The notes under the pieces: model-generated
The model's database searches: none
Told to the model about the DNA's origin: nothing
What the model saw: only the letters and a program-made list of their open reading frames with translations
Shown here: in pieces, positions 20,094-28,080 of the stretch
Position numbering within the stretch: position 1 is the stretch's first letter
Layout: each line of letters begins with the position of its first letter
Source of the DNA: Phyllobacterium trifolii
Lineage (GTDB): Bacteria; Pseudomonadota; Alphaproteobacteria; Rhizobiales; Rhizobiaceae
Length of the DNA: 64,000 nucleotides
Reading direction: 5' to 3'
NCBI RefSeq assembly: GCF_014192095.1
Contig: NZ_JACHXN010000004.1
Location: 62,001 to 126,000 of the forward strand
Made by a program: the position numbers and the translations under genes

Positions 20094-20681
20094 TCAGATT
20101 TCGTCTGCAGGTTTGCCAGAGCCAAAGAAAGCCTGGCCCGCGTCGAGAATCTCGTCGGCAAATTCCGGGTCATCCACCGCCCGCGACAAGACAACCGCAC
20201 CAATGAGACCGGCCATCGTGGCCAGGGCTTTCTGGCGTTTTTTGGCTTTTGATCGGCCAGGAACCAAATCCGACAATATTTCCAGCAGCCTTTTGGTGCC
20301 CTCGGTAAATCGGGTCTGGACTGCTCCTCCTTGCCGGGCAATATCCGGCGCAAGCAACGCCATAGTACAGCTGTTTGCCAAGTCACCCTTGTGATTCTTG
20401 GCAAGATAGGACGACGTGATCGCGGCAAGCGCAACATCAGGTCCCTCTTGTGCAATTGCAGACCATTTTTCCGCCGACCGCTTCATTGCAGCGTCGCAGG
20501 ATTGAGCAATAAGATCATCTTTCGATGCAAAATGGCCATAGAAGCCGCCATGGGTTAGGCCGGCATTCTTCATCACATCAGCAACCCCAATCCCGTCAAA
20601 ACCTTTCTGACGAAATTGTTGACTGGCAACTTCAATGATGCGGGCGCGGTTTTCCGCTGCCTGATCTCTGCTGACACGCAT
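20094..20681 (-). CDS. TetR/AcrR-family transcriptional regulator
   Basis: A 195-residue repressor-type protein. The N-terminal helix-turn-helix (about 10-56) contains RIIEVASQQFRQKGFDGIG and DVMKNAGLTHGGFYGHFASKDDLI, the latter being the typical recognition helix. The C-terminal ligand domain has SCTMALLAPDIARQG, as in subfamilies with a cysteine after the LANSC motif. The ATG at 20681 gives the family N-terminus. It is divergent from the MFS gene, and the shared gap is packed with dyads, so it most likely represses the transporter and itself. Confidence 0.9.
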   Translation of the reverse strand: MRVSRDQAAENRARIIEVASQQFRQKGFDGIGVADVMKNAGLTHGGFYGHFASKDDLIAQSCDAAMKRSAEKWSAIAQEGPDVALAAITSSYLAKNHKGDLANSCTMALLAPDIARQGGAVQTRFTEGTKRLLEILSDLVPGRSKAKKRQKALATMAGLIGAVVLSRAVDDPEFADEILDAGQAFFGSGKPADEI

Positions 20682-20700
20682 GTGCAGTATCCCCGAAAAG

Positions 20701-20760
20701 ACTATTGACAATTTATATGATTGTCATCATCAATAGTCAATAATGATGATGATCATCATC
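20701..20760. promoter_or_regulatory. cluster of inverted repeats, likely TetR operators
   Basis: Three overlapping dyads occupy 60 bases of the divergent promoter: TGACAAT/ATTGTCA (20706-20712 with 20720-20726), TATTGAC/GTCAATA (20703-20709 with 20736-20742), and the perfect 16-bp palindrome GATGATGATCATCATC (20745-20760). TTGACA at 20706 can also be a -35 hexamer for the plus strand. Confidence 0.6.
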
Positions 20761-20797
20761 TAACTCGTGCGGATTCCCAGTTCCCGAAAGACAGCCC

Positions 20798-22102
20798 ATG
20801 ATCTCCTCCTCGCTCGCCGCTTCGCTTGCCCGCCGCAATATCCATTATAGCTGGGTCGTCATAGCCGTAACGTTTCTAACGATGCTTGTCACTGCCGCCG
20901 CCGTTGGAGCGCCCGGTGTACTGATCGTTCCGCTGGAAAAAGAATTCGGCTGGGAAACCGAGCAAATAGCCACTGCCTTTTCGATCAGGCTCTTGCTGTT
21001 TGGCTTCATGGGGCCGTTCGCAGCGGCCTTCATGAATTATTTTGGTGTAAGGAAAGTGGTTTGCGTGGCGCTGGTGCTGATCACAGCCGGCCTGTTCGCC
21101 TCCTTGGCGATGACGGAAATCTGGCAACTAATTCTCTTGTGGGGCGTCGTCGTCGGCTTCGGTACCGGATTGACCGCCATGGTTCTGGGTGCCACCGTCG
21201 CGGCCCGCTGGTTTACTGCGCGCCGGGGATTGGCTTTGGGGATGCTGACAGCAAGCTCGGCTACCGGACAGCTGGCGTTCATGCCGCTCATGGCTTCTCT
21301 CAGTGAAAACTACGGTTGGCGCACGGCGATCATGCTAATTTGCGCTCTATTGTTAATCGCCGTCACGGCAGTCTTCTTCCTTATGCGTGACCGACCTGCC
21401 GATATCGGCCTGCCCGCCTATGGAGACAAGGAGATCACGCCCGTTCCGCCAATCACAGGCGGGCTAATATCCCTCATCACCATGCCACTGCTCGCTTTGA
21501 AGGAAGCGTCGCGCTCGAGCACGTTCTGGGTGCTTTTCGCTACGTTTTTCGTTTGCGGTGCGAGTACCAACGGTCTTGTAGGCACCCATTTCGTCGCCAT
21601 GTGCGGAGACTTCGGCATGGTCCCTGTAGTGGCCGCCAGCGTCTTGGCTATGATGGGATTCTTCGATTTTTTCGGCACCATTGGTTCAGGCTGGCTCTCG
21701 GACCGTGTAGACAACCGTTGGCTGCTTTTTTGGTACTATGGACTGCGCGGCCTCTCGCTGCTGTATTTGCCCTACTCCAATTTTTCTTTTTACGGCCTGT
21801 CCCTGTTTGCCATGTTCTATGGTCTCGACTGGATTGCCACAGTGCCGCCGACGGTGAAATTGGCAACCGATCGTTTCGGACGTGAAAAGGCCGGATTGAT
21901 ATTCGGCTGGGTTTTTGCCGGACACCAGTTGGGTGCAGCCTCGGCAGCCTATGGTGGCGGCTTTGCCCGCACCGAATACCAAACTTATATGCCTGCATTT
22001 TTCGTTGCGGGAATTCTCTGCCTGATTGCTGCGCTGCTGGTGCTGACGCTGAGTAAGCACGGCAAGGCAAACATGCTGCCAGAGCCGGTGCCAGCCGAAT
22101 AG
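20798..22102 (+). CDS. MFS transporter, oxalate/formate antiporter-like (OFA) group
   Basis: A 434-residue 12-helix major-facilitator protein. WVVIAVTFLTMLVTAAAVGAPG in TM1, GPFAAAFMNYFGVRKVV at the loop 2-3 signature, TARRGLALGMLTASSATGQL in TM5, and a central loop of about 45 residues are typical of the OFA/monocarboxylate group. Substrate unknown; anions or drugs are possible. A ribosome-binding site is not strong. Divergent from the TetR gene, which suggests induction by a transported compound. Confidence 0.87.
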   Translation: MISSSLAASLARRNIHYSWVVIAVTFLTMLVTAAAVGAPGVLIVPLEKEFGWETEQIATAFSIRLLLFGFMGPFAAAFMNYFGVRKVVCVALVLITAGLFASLAMTEIWQLILLWGVVVGFGTGLTAMVLGATVAARWFTARRGLALGMLTASSATGQLAFMPLMASLSENYGWRTAIMLICALLLIAVTAVFFLMRDRPADIGLPAYGDKEITPVPPITGGLISLITMPLLALKEASRSSTFWVLFATFFVCGASTNGLVGTHFVAMCGDFGMVPVVAASVLAMMGFFDFFGTIGSGWLSDRVDNRWLLFWYYGLRGLSLLYLPYSNFSFYGLSLFAMFYGLDWIATVPPTVKLATDRFGREKAGLIFGWVFAGHQLGAASAAYGGGFARTEYQTYMPAFFVAGILCLIAALLVLTLSKHGKANMLPEPVPAE

Positions 22103-22172
22103 CCGATCAATTCACCTGTGAGTTTTCCAACGACGGAGCACATATCCTCCACGCGGCATGGCAAACAATGCT

Positions 22173-22210
22173 AAGTGATTTTGCGCATTATATCGCGCGC
22201 AGAATCACTT
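22173..22210. promoter_or_regulatory. 38-bp stem-loop just ahead of the HerA-like gene
   Basis: AAGTGATTTTGCGC (22173-22186) pairs with GCGCAGAATCACTT (22197-22210) over 14 bp with a single T-G pair, around a ten-base loop. It ends seven bases before the ribosome-binding site GGAGAG of the next gene. No T run follows, so a simple terminator for the MFS gene is unlikely. Confidence 0.6.
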
Positions 22211-22226
22211 GAACGCTGGAGAGATG

Positions 22227-23744
22227 ATGAAGGTCGATATCGACATGGGAGCGGCGTCAGCCGGCGCAAAAGCCATGCTCGATCTGGAAGAGCTGCTGGC
22301 AACTCGCCTGCTCGTCCAGGGCAATTCGGGTTCAGGCAAATCGCATTTGCTGCGCCGCCTGCTCGAACAAAGCGCGCAGTGGGTACAGCAATGCGTCGTC
22401 GATCCGGAGGGCGATTTCGTTACGCTGGCCGATAGATATGGCCATGTGGTCGTCGATGGTGCACGGACCGAAAGCGAACTCACCCGCATCGCAGCCCGAA
22501 TTCGCCAGCATCGCGTTTCCGTCGTCCTTGATCTCGAAGGACTGGATGTTGAACAGCAGATGCGCTGTGCCGCGGCCTTTCTCGGTGGCCTATTCGACGC
22601 AGAACGCGACTACTGGTACCCGATGCTCGTCGTGGTCGACGAAGCGCAGCTTTTTGCACCGGCGGTTGCCGGAGAGGTTTCAGACGAGGCCCGCAAACTA
22701 TCGCTCGGCGCCATGACCAACTTGATGTGCCGTGGCCGCAAACGTGGTCTTGCCGGTGTCATCGCCACACAGCGCCTCGCCAAACTCGCAAAGAATGTTG
22801 CGGCTGAGGCATCGAATTTCCTGATGGGCCGAACTTTCCTCGATATCGACATGGCCCGTGCCGCGGATCTTCTTGGCATGGAACGGCGGCAGGCCGAACA
22901 GTTTCGTGATCTCGCACGTGGCCATTTCGTTGCGCTCGGCCCGGCCTTGTCGCGTCGTCCATTGGCTGTGACCATTGGACCAGTAGAGACATCTGCTCGT
23001 TCGGCGAGCCCGAAGCTCACTCCGCTACCGCAGGCGGGCGAAGATGCGCGCGATTTGATTTTTACACCGCCGCCCGAAGAGCGCCGGGTGGTTGTTCGGC
23101 GCGCAGTGGCGCCCCCCACCTCCACACCGACAGCCGATATTTTGAGCCAGCTCACCCAGACCAAATTTGTGTCTGCGGCAGAAACGCCAGCACCGACACT
23201 GTTTCCCGAGATTGACGAGGCCGAGCGCAATGGCATGATCAACACGATTATGCATGAAATGCTCAACGACCCCGATGCATCTTTTCGCACGGATGCGGTC
23301 CTCTACCAGGATTTTCTCGTTCGTTGCCGCATTCGCCGCGTCCCGGGTGACCCCCTTTCTCTGCCGGCATTTCGCCGCAATCTTGCGGTCGCACGAGCTG
23401 GAATCGACGGAGAGACCGCGCAAGGTGAGCCGTGGCAGCAGGCACTTGAACTTTCAAAGAGCCTGCCGGATGACGTTCAAGGCGTTTTCTTTATCGTCGC
23501 GCAGGCCGCAGTCACGGGTAACCCTTGCCCCTCCGACGCAACATTGGCCCGCGCCTACGGCACCCATTCGGCACGCCGAGCGCGACGGCTCCTCACCTAT
23601 TTCGAAGAACAGGGGCTCGTTGTAGTGCGCACCGATTTTACCGGCAATCGTATGGTTGCGTTTCCCGATCTTGGCTGTGAGACCGGCCCAGGCGATCCGA
23701 ACGGTCCGGATGAAGGCGCGCAGGAACAACACGCCGCTGAATAA
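22227..23744 (+). CDS. HerA/VirB4-like P-loop ATPase (DUF87)
   Basis: A 505-residue ATPase of the FtsK-HerA group. Walker A is GNSGSGKS (32-39), Walker B is MLVVVDEAQLF (about 133-143), and GVIATQRLAKLAKN is the sensor segment with an arginine-finger-type region following (FLMGRTFLDIDMARAADLLG). From about 250 the sequence is a Pro-rich linker, then a C-terminal helical domain with a winged-helix look (DATLARAYGTHSARRARRLLTYFEEQGLVVV). No NurA nuclease or archaeal-type partner is nearby. ATG at 22227 is preferred over 22224 by spacing to GGAGAG. DNA translocation is likely; role unknown. Confidence 0.8.
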   Translation: MKVDIDMGAASAGAKAMLDLEELLATRLLVQGNSGSGKSHLLRRLLEQSAQWVQQCVVDPEGDFVTLADRYGHVVVDGARTESELTRIAARIRQHRVSVVLDLEGLDVEQQMRCAAAFLGGLFDAERDYWYPMLVVVDEAQLFAPAVAGEVSDEARKLSLGAMTNLMCRGRKRGLAGVIATQRLAKLAKNVAAEASNFLMGRTFLDIDMARAADLLGMERRQAEQFRDLARGHFVALGPALSRRPLAVTIGPVETSARSASPKLTPLPQAGEDARDLIFTPPPEERRVVVRRAVAPPTSTPTADILSQLTQTKFVSAAETPAPTLFPEIDEAERNGMINTIMHEMLNDPDASFRTDAVLYQDFLVRCRIRRVPGDPLSLPAFRRNLAVARAGIDGETAQGEPWQQALELSKSLPDDVQGVFFIVAQAAVTGNPCPSDATLARAYGTHSARRARRLLTYFEEQGLVVVRTDFTGNRMVAFPDLGCETGPGDPNGPDEGAQEQHAAE

Positions 23745-24446
23745 TCAGCCAATCTCCGTCAGAAGCGGCGGCAACTCACCCAAATGTGCAATCTGACGGA
23801 AGCGAGGGGCGCCAATTGGCGTTTCGACATGTTCAAGCGCCCAGGTCAGCTCATGCGGAACGAACACGCCCCAGCTGCCTGCTTCGATTGCCGGGACAAC
23901 ATCCGATTTTAGCGAGTTACCGATCATCATACTCCGGGTCGCACCATCTCCGTGGCGCTTGAATATTCGCTCATAGGTGGTGGTATCCTTGCTGCTTACA
24001 ATTTCAACCGCATCGAAAAAATCACCAAGGCCCGATTGCGCCAGTTTGCGCTCCTGATCGAACAAATCTCCTTTGGTTATCAGGACGAGCCTGTATCGCT
24101 CAGTTAGTTGCGCAAGAGTTTCCTGAACATGGGGCAAGGTCTCTACCGGATGACGCAGCATCTCCCGGCCTGCCGCCAGAATTTCTGCGATAACTGAGGC
24201 CGGCACGTTGCCTTCGGAGACTTCAACCGCCGTTTCGACCAGGGAAAGGGTGAACCCCTTGATGCCGAAACCATAGAGATCAAGATTTCGCTTTTCCACC
24301 GCGAGCAACCGGTTGGAAAGGTCGGTCGTGTCTACATGGGGCGCCAATAGACTGGCAAACTGATTCTCGGAGGTTCGGAAGAACTGTTCGTTTTGCCAGA
24401 GCGTATCGTCAGCGTCGAAACCGATTGTGGTGATGGAGAGAGGCAT
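23745..24446 (-). CDS. HAD-superfamily hydrolase
   Basis: A 233-residue HAD phosphatase. Motif I is FDADDTLW (9-16) with the nucleophile and general-acid aspartates, motif II is LITKGDL, and motif III/IV is MMIGNSLKSDVVPAIEAGSWGVFVP. The helical cap lies between about 20 and 100 (type C1). It resembles YjjG-like nucleotidases and haloacid-type phosphatases; substrate unknown. Its stop abuts that of the HerA-like gene. Confidence 0.87.
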   Translation of the reverse strand: MPLSITTIGFDADDTLWQNEQFFRTSENQFASLLAPHVDTTDLSNRLLAVEKRNLDLYGFGIKGFTLSLVETAVEVSEGNVPASVIAEILAAGREMLRHPVETLPHVQETLAQLTERYRLVLITKGDLFDQERKLAQSGLGDFFDAVEIVSSKDTTTYERIFKRHGDGATRSMMIGNSLKSDVVPAIEAGSWGVFVPHELTWALEHVETPIGAPRFRQIAHLGELPPLLTEIG

Positions 24447-24584
24447 GGGGCGTGTTCACTTGTTCTTCGTCGTCATCGTCATGAATGTTTACCGGATTAT
24501 GAAATCAATGGCGGGTGTCTTTTGCTAGAAATAAGGCCGTGCATTATGCCAATATGCTAACGTATCAAGGGGATCGGCAACAGG

Positions 24585-25454
24585 GTGTATTGCTTCAAAC
24601 AACTCGGCATCGTTGCAGCATTCCTGCTACTGACATCGCTAAGGGCATTGTCAGCTGATAATCCGTCGGTTTCAGTGCCGGCGAAACCGCCAACACCAAC
24701 TGTGGCCCAGATTTGCGCAGCCATAGCGACCAATGCTGATAGTCATGGCGTTCCGCGTGACTTCTTCGCCAGACTCATCTGGAAAGAGAGCCGTTTCGAC
24801 GCCCAGGCAACAAGTCCGGTTGGCGCGCAGGGCATCGCACAGTTCATGCCCGGTACCGCAAAGGAGCGAAATCTCGACGATCCGTTCGACTTTGCAAAGG
24901 CTCTTCCTGCTTCTGCGGCGCTGCTGAAGGATCTGCGAACGGCATTCGGCAACTGGGGGCTCGCCGCAGCAGCCTATAATGCGGGGCCAACGCGAGTGTC
25001 AAAATGGCTATCAAGCGGTGGCTTCCTCCCTCTCGAAACCGAAGAGTATGTACTGGATATAACCGGAAAGTCGGCTGACGACTTTGCCGCGGGTACCGAA
25101 ATATCGGCGCATCCGTTAAACGCTAAACTGACCTTTGATGCGGCTTGCCGGAAGCTCCCGATTGTTCGCTTTGCGACAGTTGCGATGGCCCAAATCAAGC
25201 CGAAGCCTTGGGGAATCCAGATTGCTGGCAACTTCCGTCGCGCAGCAGCCGTGGGACAGCTTCAACGCCTACGCCGCGCCTTTCCGGCCATCCTCGACAA
25301 GCATGAGGCTGTGATCAGCCGAAACCGCACAGCCATGGGGCGGCGCGGCATCTATGCGGTGCGTATAGGCGCCGACAATCGCGGCGAGGCCAACCAGATC
25401 TGTTCGCAGCTCCACAGCGCTGGTGGTGCGTGTATCGTGCTGCGTAATCGATAA
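24585..25454 (+). CDS. lytic transglycosylase with SPOR-like C-terminus
   Basis: A 289-residue periplasmic peptidoglycan-cleaving enzyme. An N-terminal signal peptide (about 1-24, ending ALSA) is followed by an SLT domain: FFARLIWKESRFDA with catalytic E68, GAQGIAQFMPGTA (81-92), then AAAAYNAGPTRVSKWL. The C-terminal 75 residues (VGQLQRLRRAFPAILDKHEAV...) repeat the fold pattern of a SPOR domain, which binds denuded glycan strands at septa. The start is a GTG at 24585 after AAGGGGATCGGCAACAGG. Single gene, divergent from the HAD gene. Confidence 0.87.
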   Translation: MYCFKQLGIVAAFLLLTSLRALSADNPSVSVPAKPPTPTVAQICAAIATNADSHGVPRDFFARLIWKESRFDAQATSPVGAQGIAQFMPGTAKERNLDDPFDFAKALPASAALLKDLRTAFGNWGLAAAAYNAGPTRVSKWLSSGGFLPLETEEYVLDITGKSADDFAAGTEISAHPLNAKLTFDAACRKLPIVRFATVAMAQIKPKPWGIQIAGNFRRAAAVGQLQRLRRAFPAILDKHEAVISRNRTAMGRRGIYAVRIGADNRGEANQICSQLHSAGGACIVLRNR

Positions 25455-25848
25455 AGCTGAAAGAAAAGCGGCGATTTCAACTTGCATGTCGTGATCACAA
25501 GAGGTGCTAGCGGACGAATGCCAAACGAAATTTCCTACCCCCAAGTATGTAGGTTGCAAAGCCGTTCGATATAGTCGCCTAAATGGTAGAAAAACTTTTG
25601 CTTGCCAAAAAACACTTATTCTAGCAGTCTCAAAGCGTTCGGGCATTTGCGAACACTGGAAGACTGGAAGAACGGCGCGCCGGAACCGCAAGAATACCGG
25701 GCCGGGAGTAATCCCGGCAATGATCGGCTCCTTTCCTGAATTCGAGAACTGCCTGCATGATCTCCGTTGAATGTATCTTACTGAAAACGGCACTACCAAT
25801 CCCGCAAACCCGGAGGGGAACGCGGTAAGTAAGGAAAAGGAACTGAGC
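25455..25848. other. gene-free stretch with cold-shock leader
   Basis: No supported gene in these 394 bases. A perfect GC hairpin, GCCGGG/CCCGGC around AGTAAT (25701-25718), lies 131 bases ahead of the cold-shock ATG and may be part of the long, temperature-responsive leader usual for such genes. An 88-codon open frame at 25504 has no ribosome-binding site and is not called. Confidence 0.4.
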
Positions 25849-26064
25849 ATGGCACAGACCGGTACGGTCAAATTCTTCAACAGTGAAAAAGGCTTTGGCT
25901 TTATCAAGCCGGATGATGGCGCAGCGGATATTTTCGTTCATATTTCCGCCGTTCAGGCATCCGGACTCACAGGTCTCGCAGACAATCAGAAGGTCTCCTT
26001 CGATACGGAGCCTGATCGTCGTGGCAAAGGACCAAAGGCCGTAAACATCGCGGTCACTGAATAA
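25849..26064 (+). CDS. cold-shock protein, CspA family
   Basis: A 71-residue OB-fold RNA chaperone. TGTVKFFNSEKGFGFIK holds RNP1 (KGFGFI) and DIFVHISAVQ holds RNP2; both are intact, and the sequence is closer to the canonical CspA than the copy at 448. AAGGAAAAGGAACTGAGC precedes the ATG; an in-frame upstream extension of 26 codons is rejected as leader. A terminator follows. Confidence 0.95.
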   Translation: MAQTGTVKFFNSEKGFGFIKPDDGAADIFVHISAVQASGLTGLADNQKVSFDTEPDRRGKGPKAVNIAVTE

Positions 26065-26088
26065 TTCTAGCGGCTGGAGCCGCCACCG

Positions 26089-26113
26089 ATCCCCGGCAGA
26101 AGTCGGGGGTTTT
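26089..26113 (+). terminator. terminator after the second cold-shock gene
   Basis: ATCCCCG pairs with CGGGGGT around an eight-base loop and is followed by TTTTG. Confidence 0.7.
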
Positions 26114-26406
26114 GCTTGGATATGCCGCGGCAGGGTCCACTTTGCCGTCCAGTGGAGTGCGCACACCTCCATGTGGTGCTTGTAATTGTAATCGTGCCTT
26201 TTTCCCGCCTCGGATTTGCTAAAATTATGTGTGCTTCTCCACTCGTCAGAATGGCGGTGGAACCATTTCGTATGAGTGCCGTTCAGCTTGCATTCATTCT
26301 GAAGCTATTAAAACAGACCTACTGCTGGAGCTCCCATGGATTCCAGCCGATATCGATCAGGCGACGCCGAAAAGCACTCGCCAAGGATGCTTCAAAGGAG
26401 GCACAA

Positions 26407-26817
26407 ATGAACAAAGGTATGAAAATTGCCATTCTTGCTACCGCTGCATTTGCGACGGTCGCGGTTCCTCTGACATCGGCGTCCGCCGACAGCTGGCGTG
26501 GCGATCGGTACCGTCATCGCTATCATGACAATAACAGCGACGCATGGGCGGCCGGCGCTGTTGGCCTTGCAGCAGGCGCTTTGCTTGGCAGCGCACTTGC
26601 CCAACCGGCTGAGCCGATATATCGGGATTATGATGACGGCTACTACCGCCGCCCTGTGCGGGTCTATCGTGAAGTGGCCCCTCGTTACTACGGCGGCGCA
26701 CAGCCCTGGTCACCTTCATGGTATCGCTATTGCGCCGACCGCTATCGCTCGTTCAATCCTGAGACGGGTACATTTCGCGGCTATGACGGACGCGATTATT
26801 TCTGCAACGCCAACTGA
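26407..26817 (+). CDS. BA14K-family exported protein
   Basis: A 136-residue secreted or envelope protein. The signal peptide MNKGMKIAILATAAFATVAV ends near SASA (24). After a His/Tyr/Arg-rich stretch there is a short hydrophobic, Ala/Gly-rich segment (AWAAGAVGLAAGALLGSALA) and then the BA14K signature WYRYCADRYRSFNPETGTFRG...YFC with its two cysteines. BA14K proteins are Brucella immunogens with lectin-like activity, common in Hyphomicrobiales. AAAGGAGGCACAA precedes the ATG at 26407; the longer upstream frame is rejected. The 290 bases upstream contain no other gene. Confidence 0.9.
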   Translation: MNKGMKIAILATAAFATVAVPLTSASADSWRGDRYRHRYHDNNSDAWAAGAVGLAAGALLGSALAQPAEPIYRDYDDGYYRRPVRVYREVAPRYYGGAQPWSPSWYRYCADRYRSFNPETGTFRGYDGRDYFCNAN

Positions 26818-26841
26818 TTTGCAATCATCCGCGTTTGACGA

Positions 26842-26868
26842 GCCGCCGGTCATCCGGCGGCCTTTTTA
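26842..26868. terminator. bidirectional terminator between BA14K and MBL genes
   Basis: GCCGCCGG and CCGGCGGC pair around TCAT and are followed by TTTTT on the plus strand. The MBL stop codon lies within the T run. Confidence 0.85.
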
Positions 26869-27513
26869 TGCGTCATTCAAGAATGGGTTGGTGCGGCGTT
26901 CTTCGCCAAAGCGGCCTCCGGGGCCATGTCCGCAGATGAAACCGATGTCGTCACCGAGTGGCAAGAGCTTGGTCTTGATGGAGTTGATCAGCGCGGCATG
27001 ATCGCCGCCTTCAAGGTCTGTTCGCCCCACCGAACCATTGAAGAGCACATCGCCAACATGTGCAAATTTCGCCGCCCTGTTAAAATAAACGACATGGCCG
27101 GGTGCATGACCCGGACAATGCAATACTTCAAAGATATGCGACCCGAAAGATACTGTATCACCATCGTTCAACCAGCGATCCGGCACACAATTGCGGACCT
27201 TGTCCGTGATGCCATATTTCAGTGCCTTGGATACAAGGCTGTCCAACAGAAACCGATCGGCTTCATTTGGCCCGACAATATCGACCCCAAGCGCATCCTT
27301 CATATCCATTGCACCCGCAGCGTGATCGATGTGCCCATGTGTAATCCAGATTGCCTCAATCGTGATGCCGTTTGAACGGATGGCATTCAATATTTGATCG
27401 CTGTCGCCGCCCGGATCAACGAGCACGCCATGCTTGTCCTCGCTGTCAAAAAGGATCGTGCAATTCTGCTGGAAGGCCGTGACGGGAATAATACCGGCCT
27501 GTAATTGTCCCAT
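26866..27513 (-). CDS. MBL-fold metallo-hydrolase (glyoxalase II-like)
   Basis: A 215-residue single-domain metallo-beta-lactamase-fold hydrolase of the YcbL type. Metal ligands are seen in ITHGHIDHAAG (HxHxDH), HCPGHAPGHVVYF, the aspartate in VGDVLFNGSVGRTD, and the final histidine in FICGHGPGG. The C-terminal signature GEERRTNPFL is typical. The substrate-binding helical domain of true glyoxalase II is missing, so hydroxyacylglutathione hydrolysis is possible but not certain. Cytoplasmic; single gene. Confidence 0.9.
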   Translation of the reverse strand: MGQLQAGIIPVTAFQQNCTILFDSEDKHGVLVDPGGDSDQILNAIRSNGITIEAIWITHGHIDHAAGAMDMKDALGVDIVGPNEADRFLLDSLVSKALKYGITDKVRNCVPDRWLNDGDTVSFGSHIFEVLHCPGHAPGHVVYFNRAAKFAHVGDVLFNGSVGRTDLEGGDHAALINSIKTKLLPLGDDIGFICGHGPGGRFGEERRTNPFLNDA

Positions 27514-27575
27514 TTTACCAAAATCCTATGCGATACATTACTTGGAACAATATGTAGGACAATAAATACTCAAAT

Positions 27576-27601
27576 GAAAAGGGCGGCCGTGTGCCGCCCT
27601 T
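27576..27601 (-). terminator. terminator of the glycine-zipper gene
   Basis: AAGGGCGGC and GCCGCCCTT pair around a five-base loop; on the minus strand a TTTTC run follows. It lies 34 bases past the stop. Confidence 0.8.
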
Positions 27602-27634
27602 GAAAACAGTTGATTTCGTTGTTGATGATATCGA

Positions 27635-27946
27635 TCAGGCCTTTGCCATCGAATTCTTGATGAAGCCGACGATTGCAGTCAAGATGATACCACCGACACC
27701 ACCGCCGGCTACCTGACCGATGATCGATCCGATATCAAGCCCGGAGGACGCCGCTGCATTTGCTACCACCTCGGCACCGCCTGCGCCAAGGAATTGCGTC
27801 AGGTAACCACCAACAAGGCCGCCGATACCACCAGCAACTGTGTTTCCGGTCGTACCGAGACTCAGGTTTTTTAGAAGACCGCCGACAATATTTCCGCCGA
27901 CACCACCCGAGATAAGCTGGATAATAATAGGAAGAAGCGCTTCCAT
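27635..27946 (-). CDS. glycine-zipper small membrane-active protein, function unknown
   Basis: A 103-residue protein composed almost wholly of small and hydrophobic residues. Repeated GG and GxxxG motifs (SGGVGGNIVGG, GGIGGLVGG, GAGGAEV, GGGVGGIILT) form three hydrophobic stretches, and the C-terminus is basic (IKNSMAKA). There is no cleavable signal peptide and no cysteine. GGGGTACAATC precedes the ATG, and the gene has its own strong terminator, so it is probably real and well expressed. Its composition recalls pore-forming or amyloid-like peptides and bacteriocins, but no family can be named. Confidence 0.8.
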   Translation of the reverse strand: MEALLPIIIQLISGGVGGNIVGGLLKNLSLGTTGNTVAGGIGGLVGGYLTQFLGAGGAEVVANAAASSGLDIGSIIGQVAGGGVGGIILTAIVGFIKNSMAKA

Positions 27947-28025
27947 GATTGTACCCCGTCAACGTTTCAAGCCAGACTCATGCCTGACATGCAACATGAT
28001 GACTAAGTTTTAATCAATGTCAAAC

Positions 28026-28057
28026 AACTTGATACCTCATAGAGCAGGTATCAAGTT
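28026..28057 (-). terminator. 12-bp perfect stem-loop after ilvE
   Basis: AACTTGATACCT and AGGTATCAAGTT pair around CATAGAGC, 24 bases past the ilvE stop. No strong T run follows, so it may stabilise the transcript end rather than terminate. Confidence 0.55.
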
Positions 28058-28080
28058 CACTTCTTCGTTTTATCCAGCTG

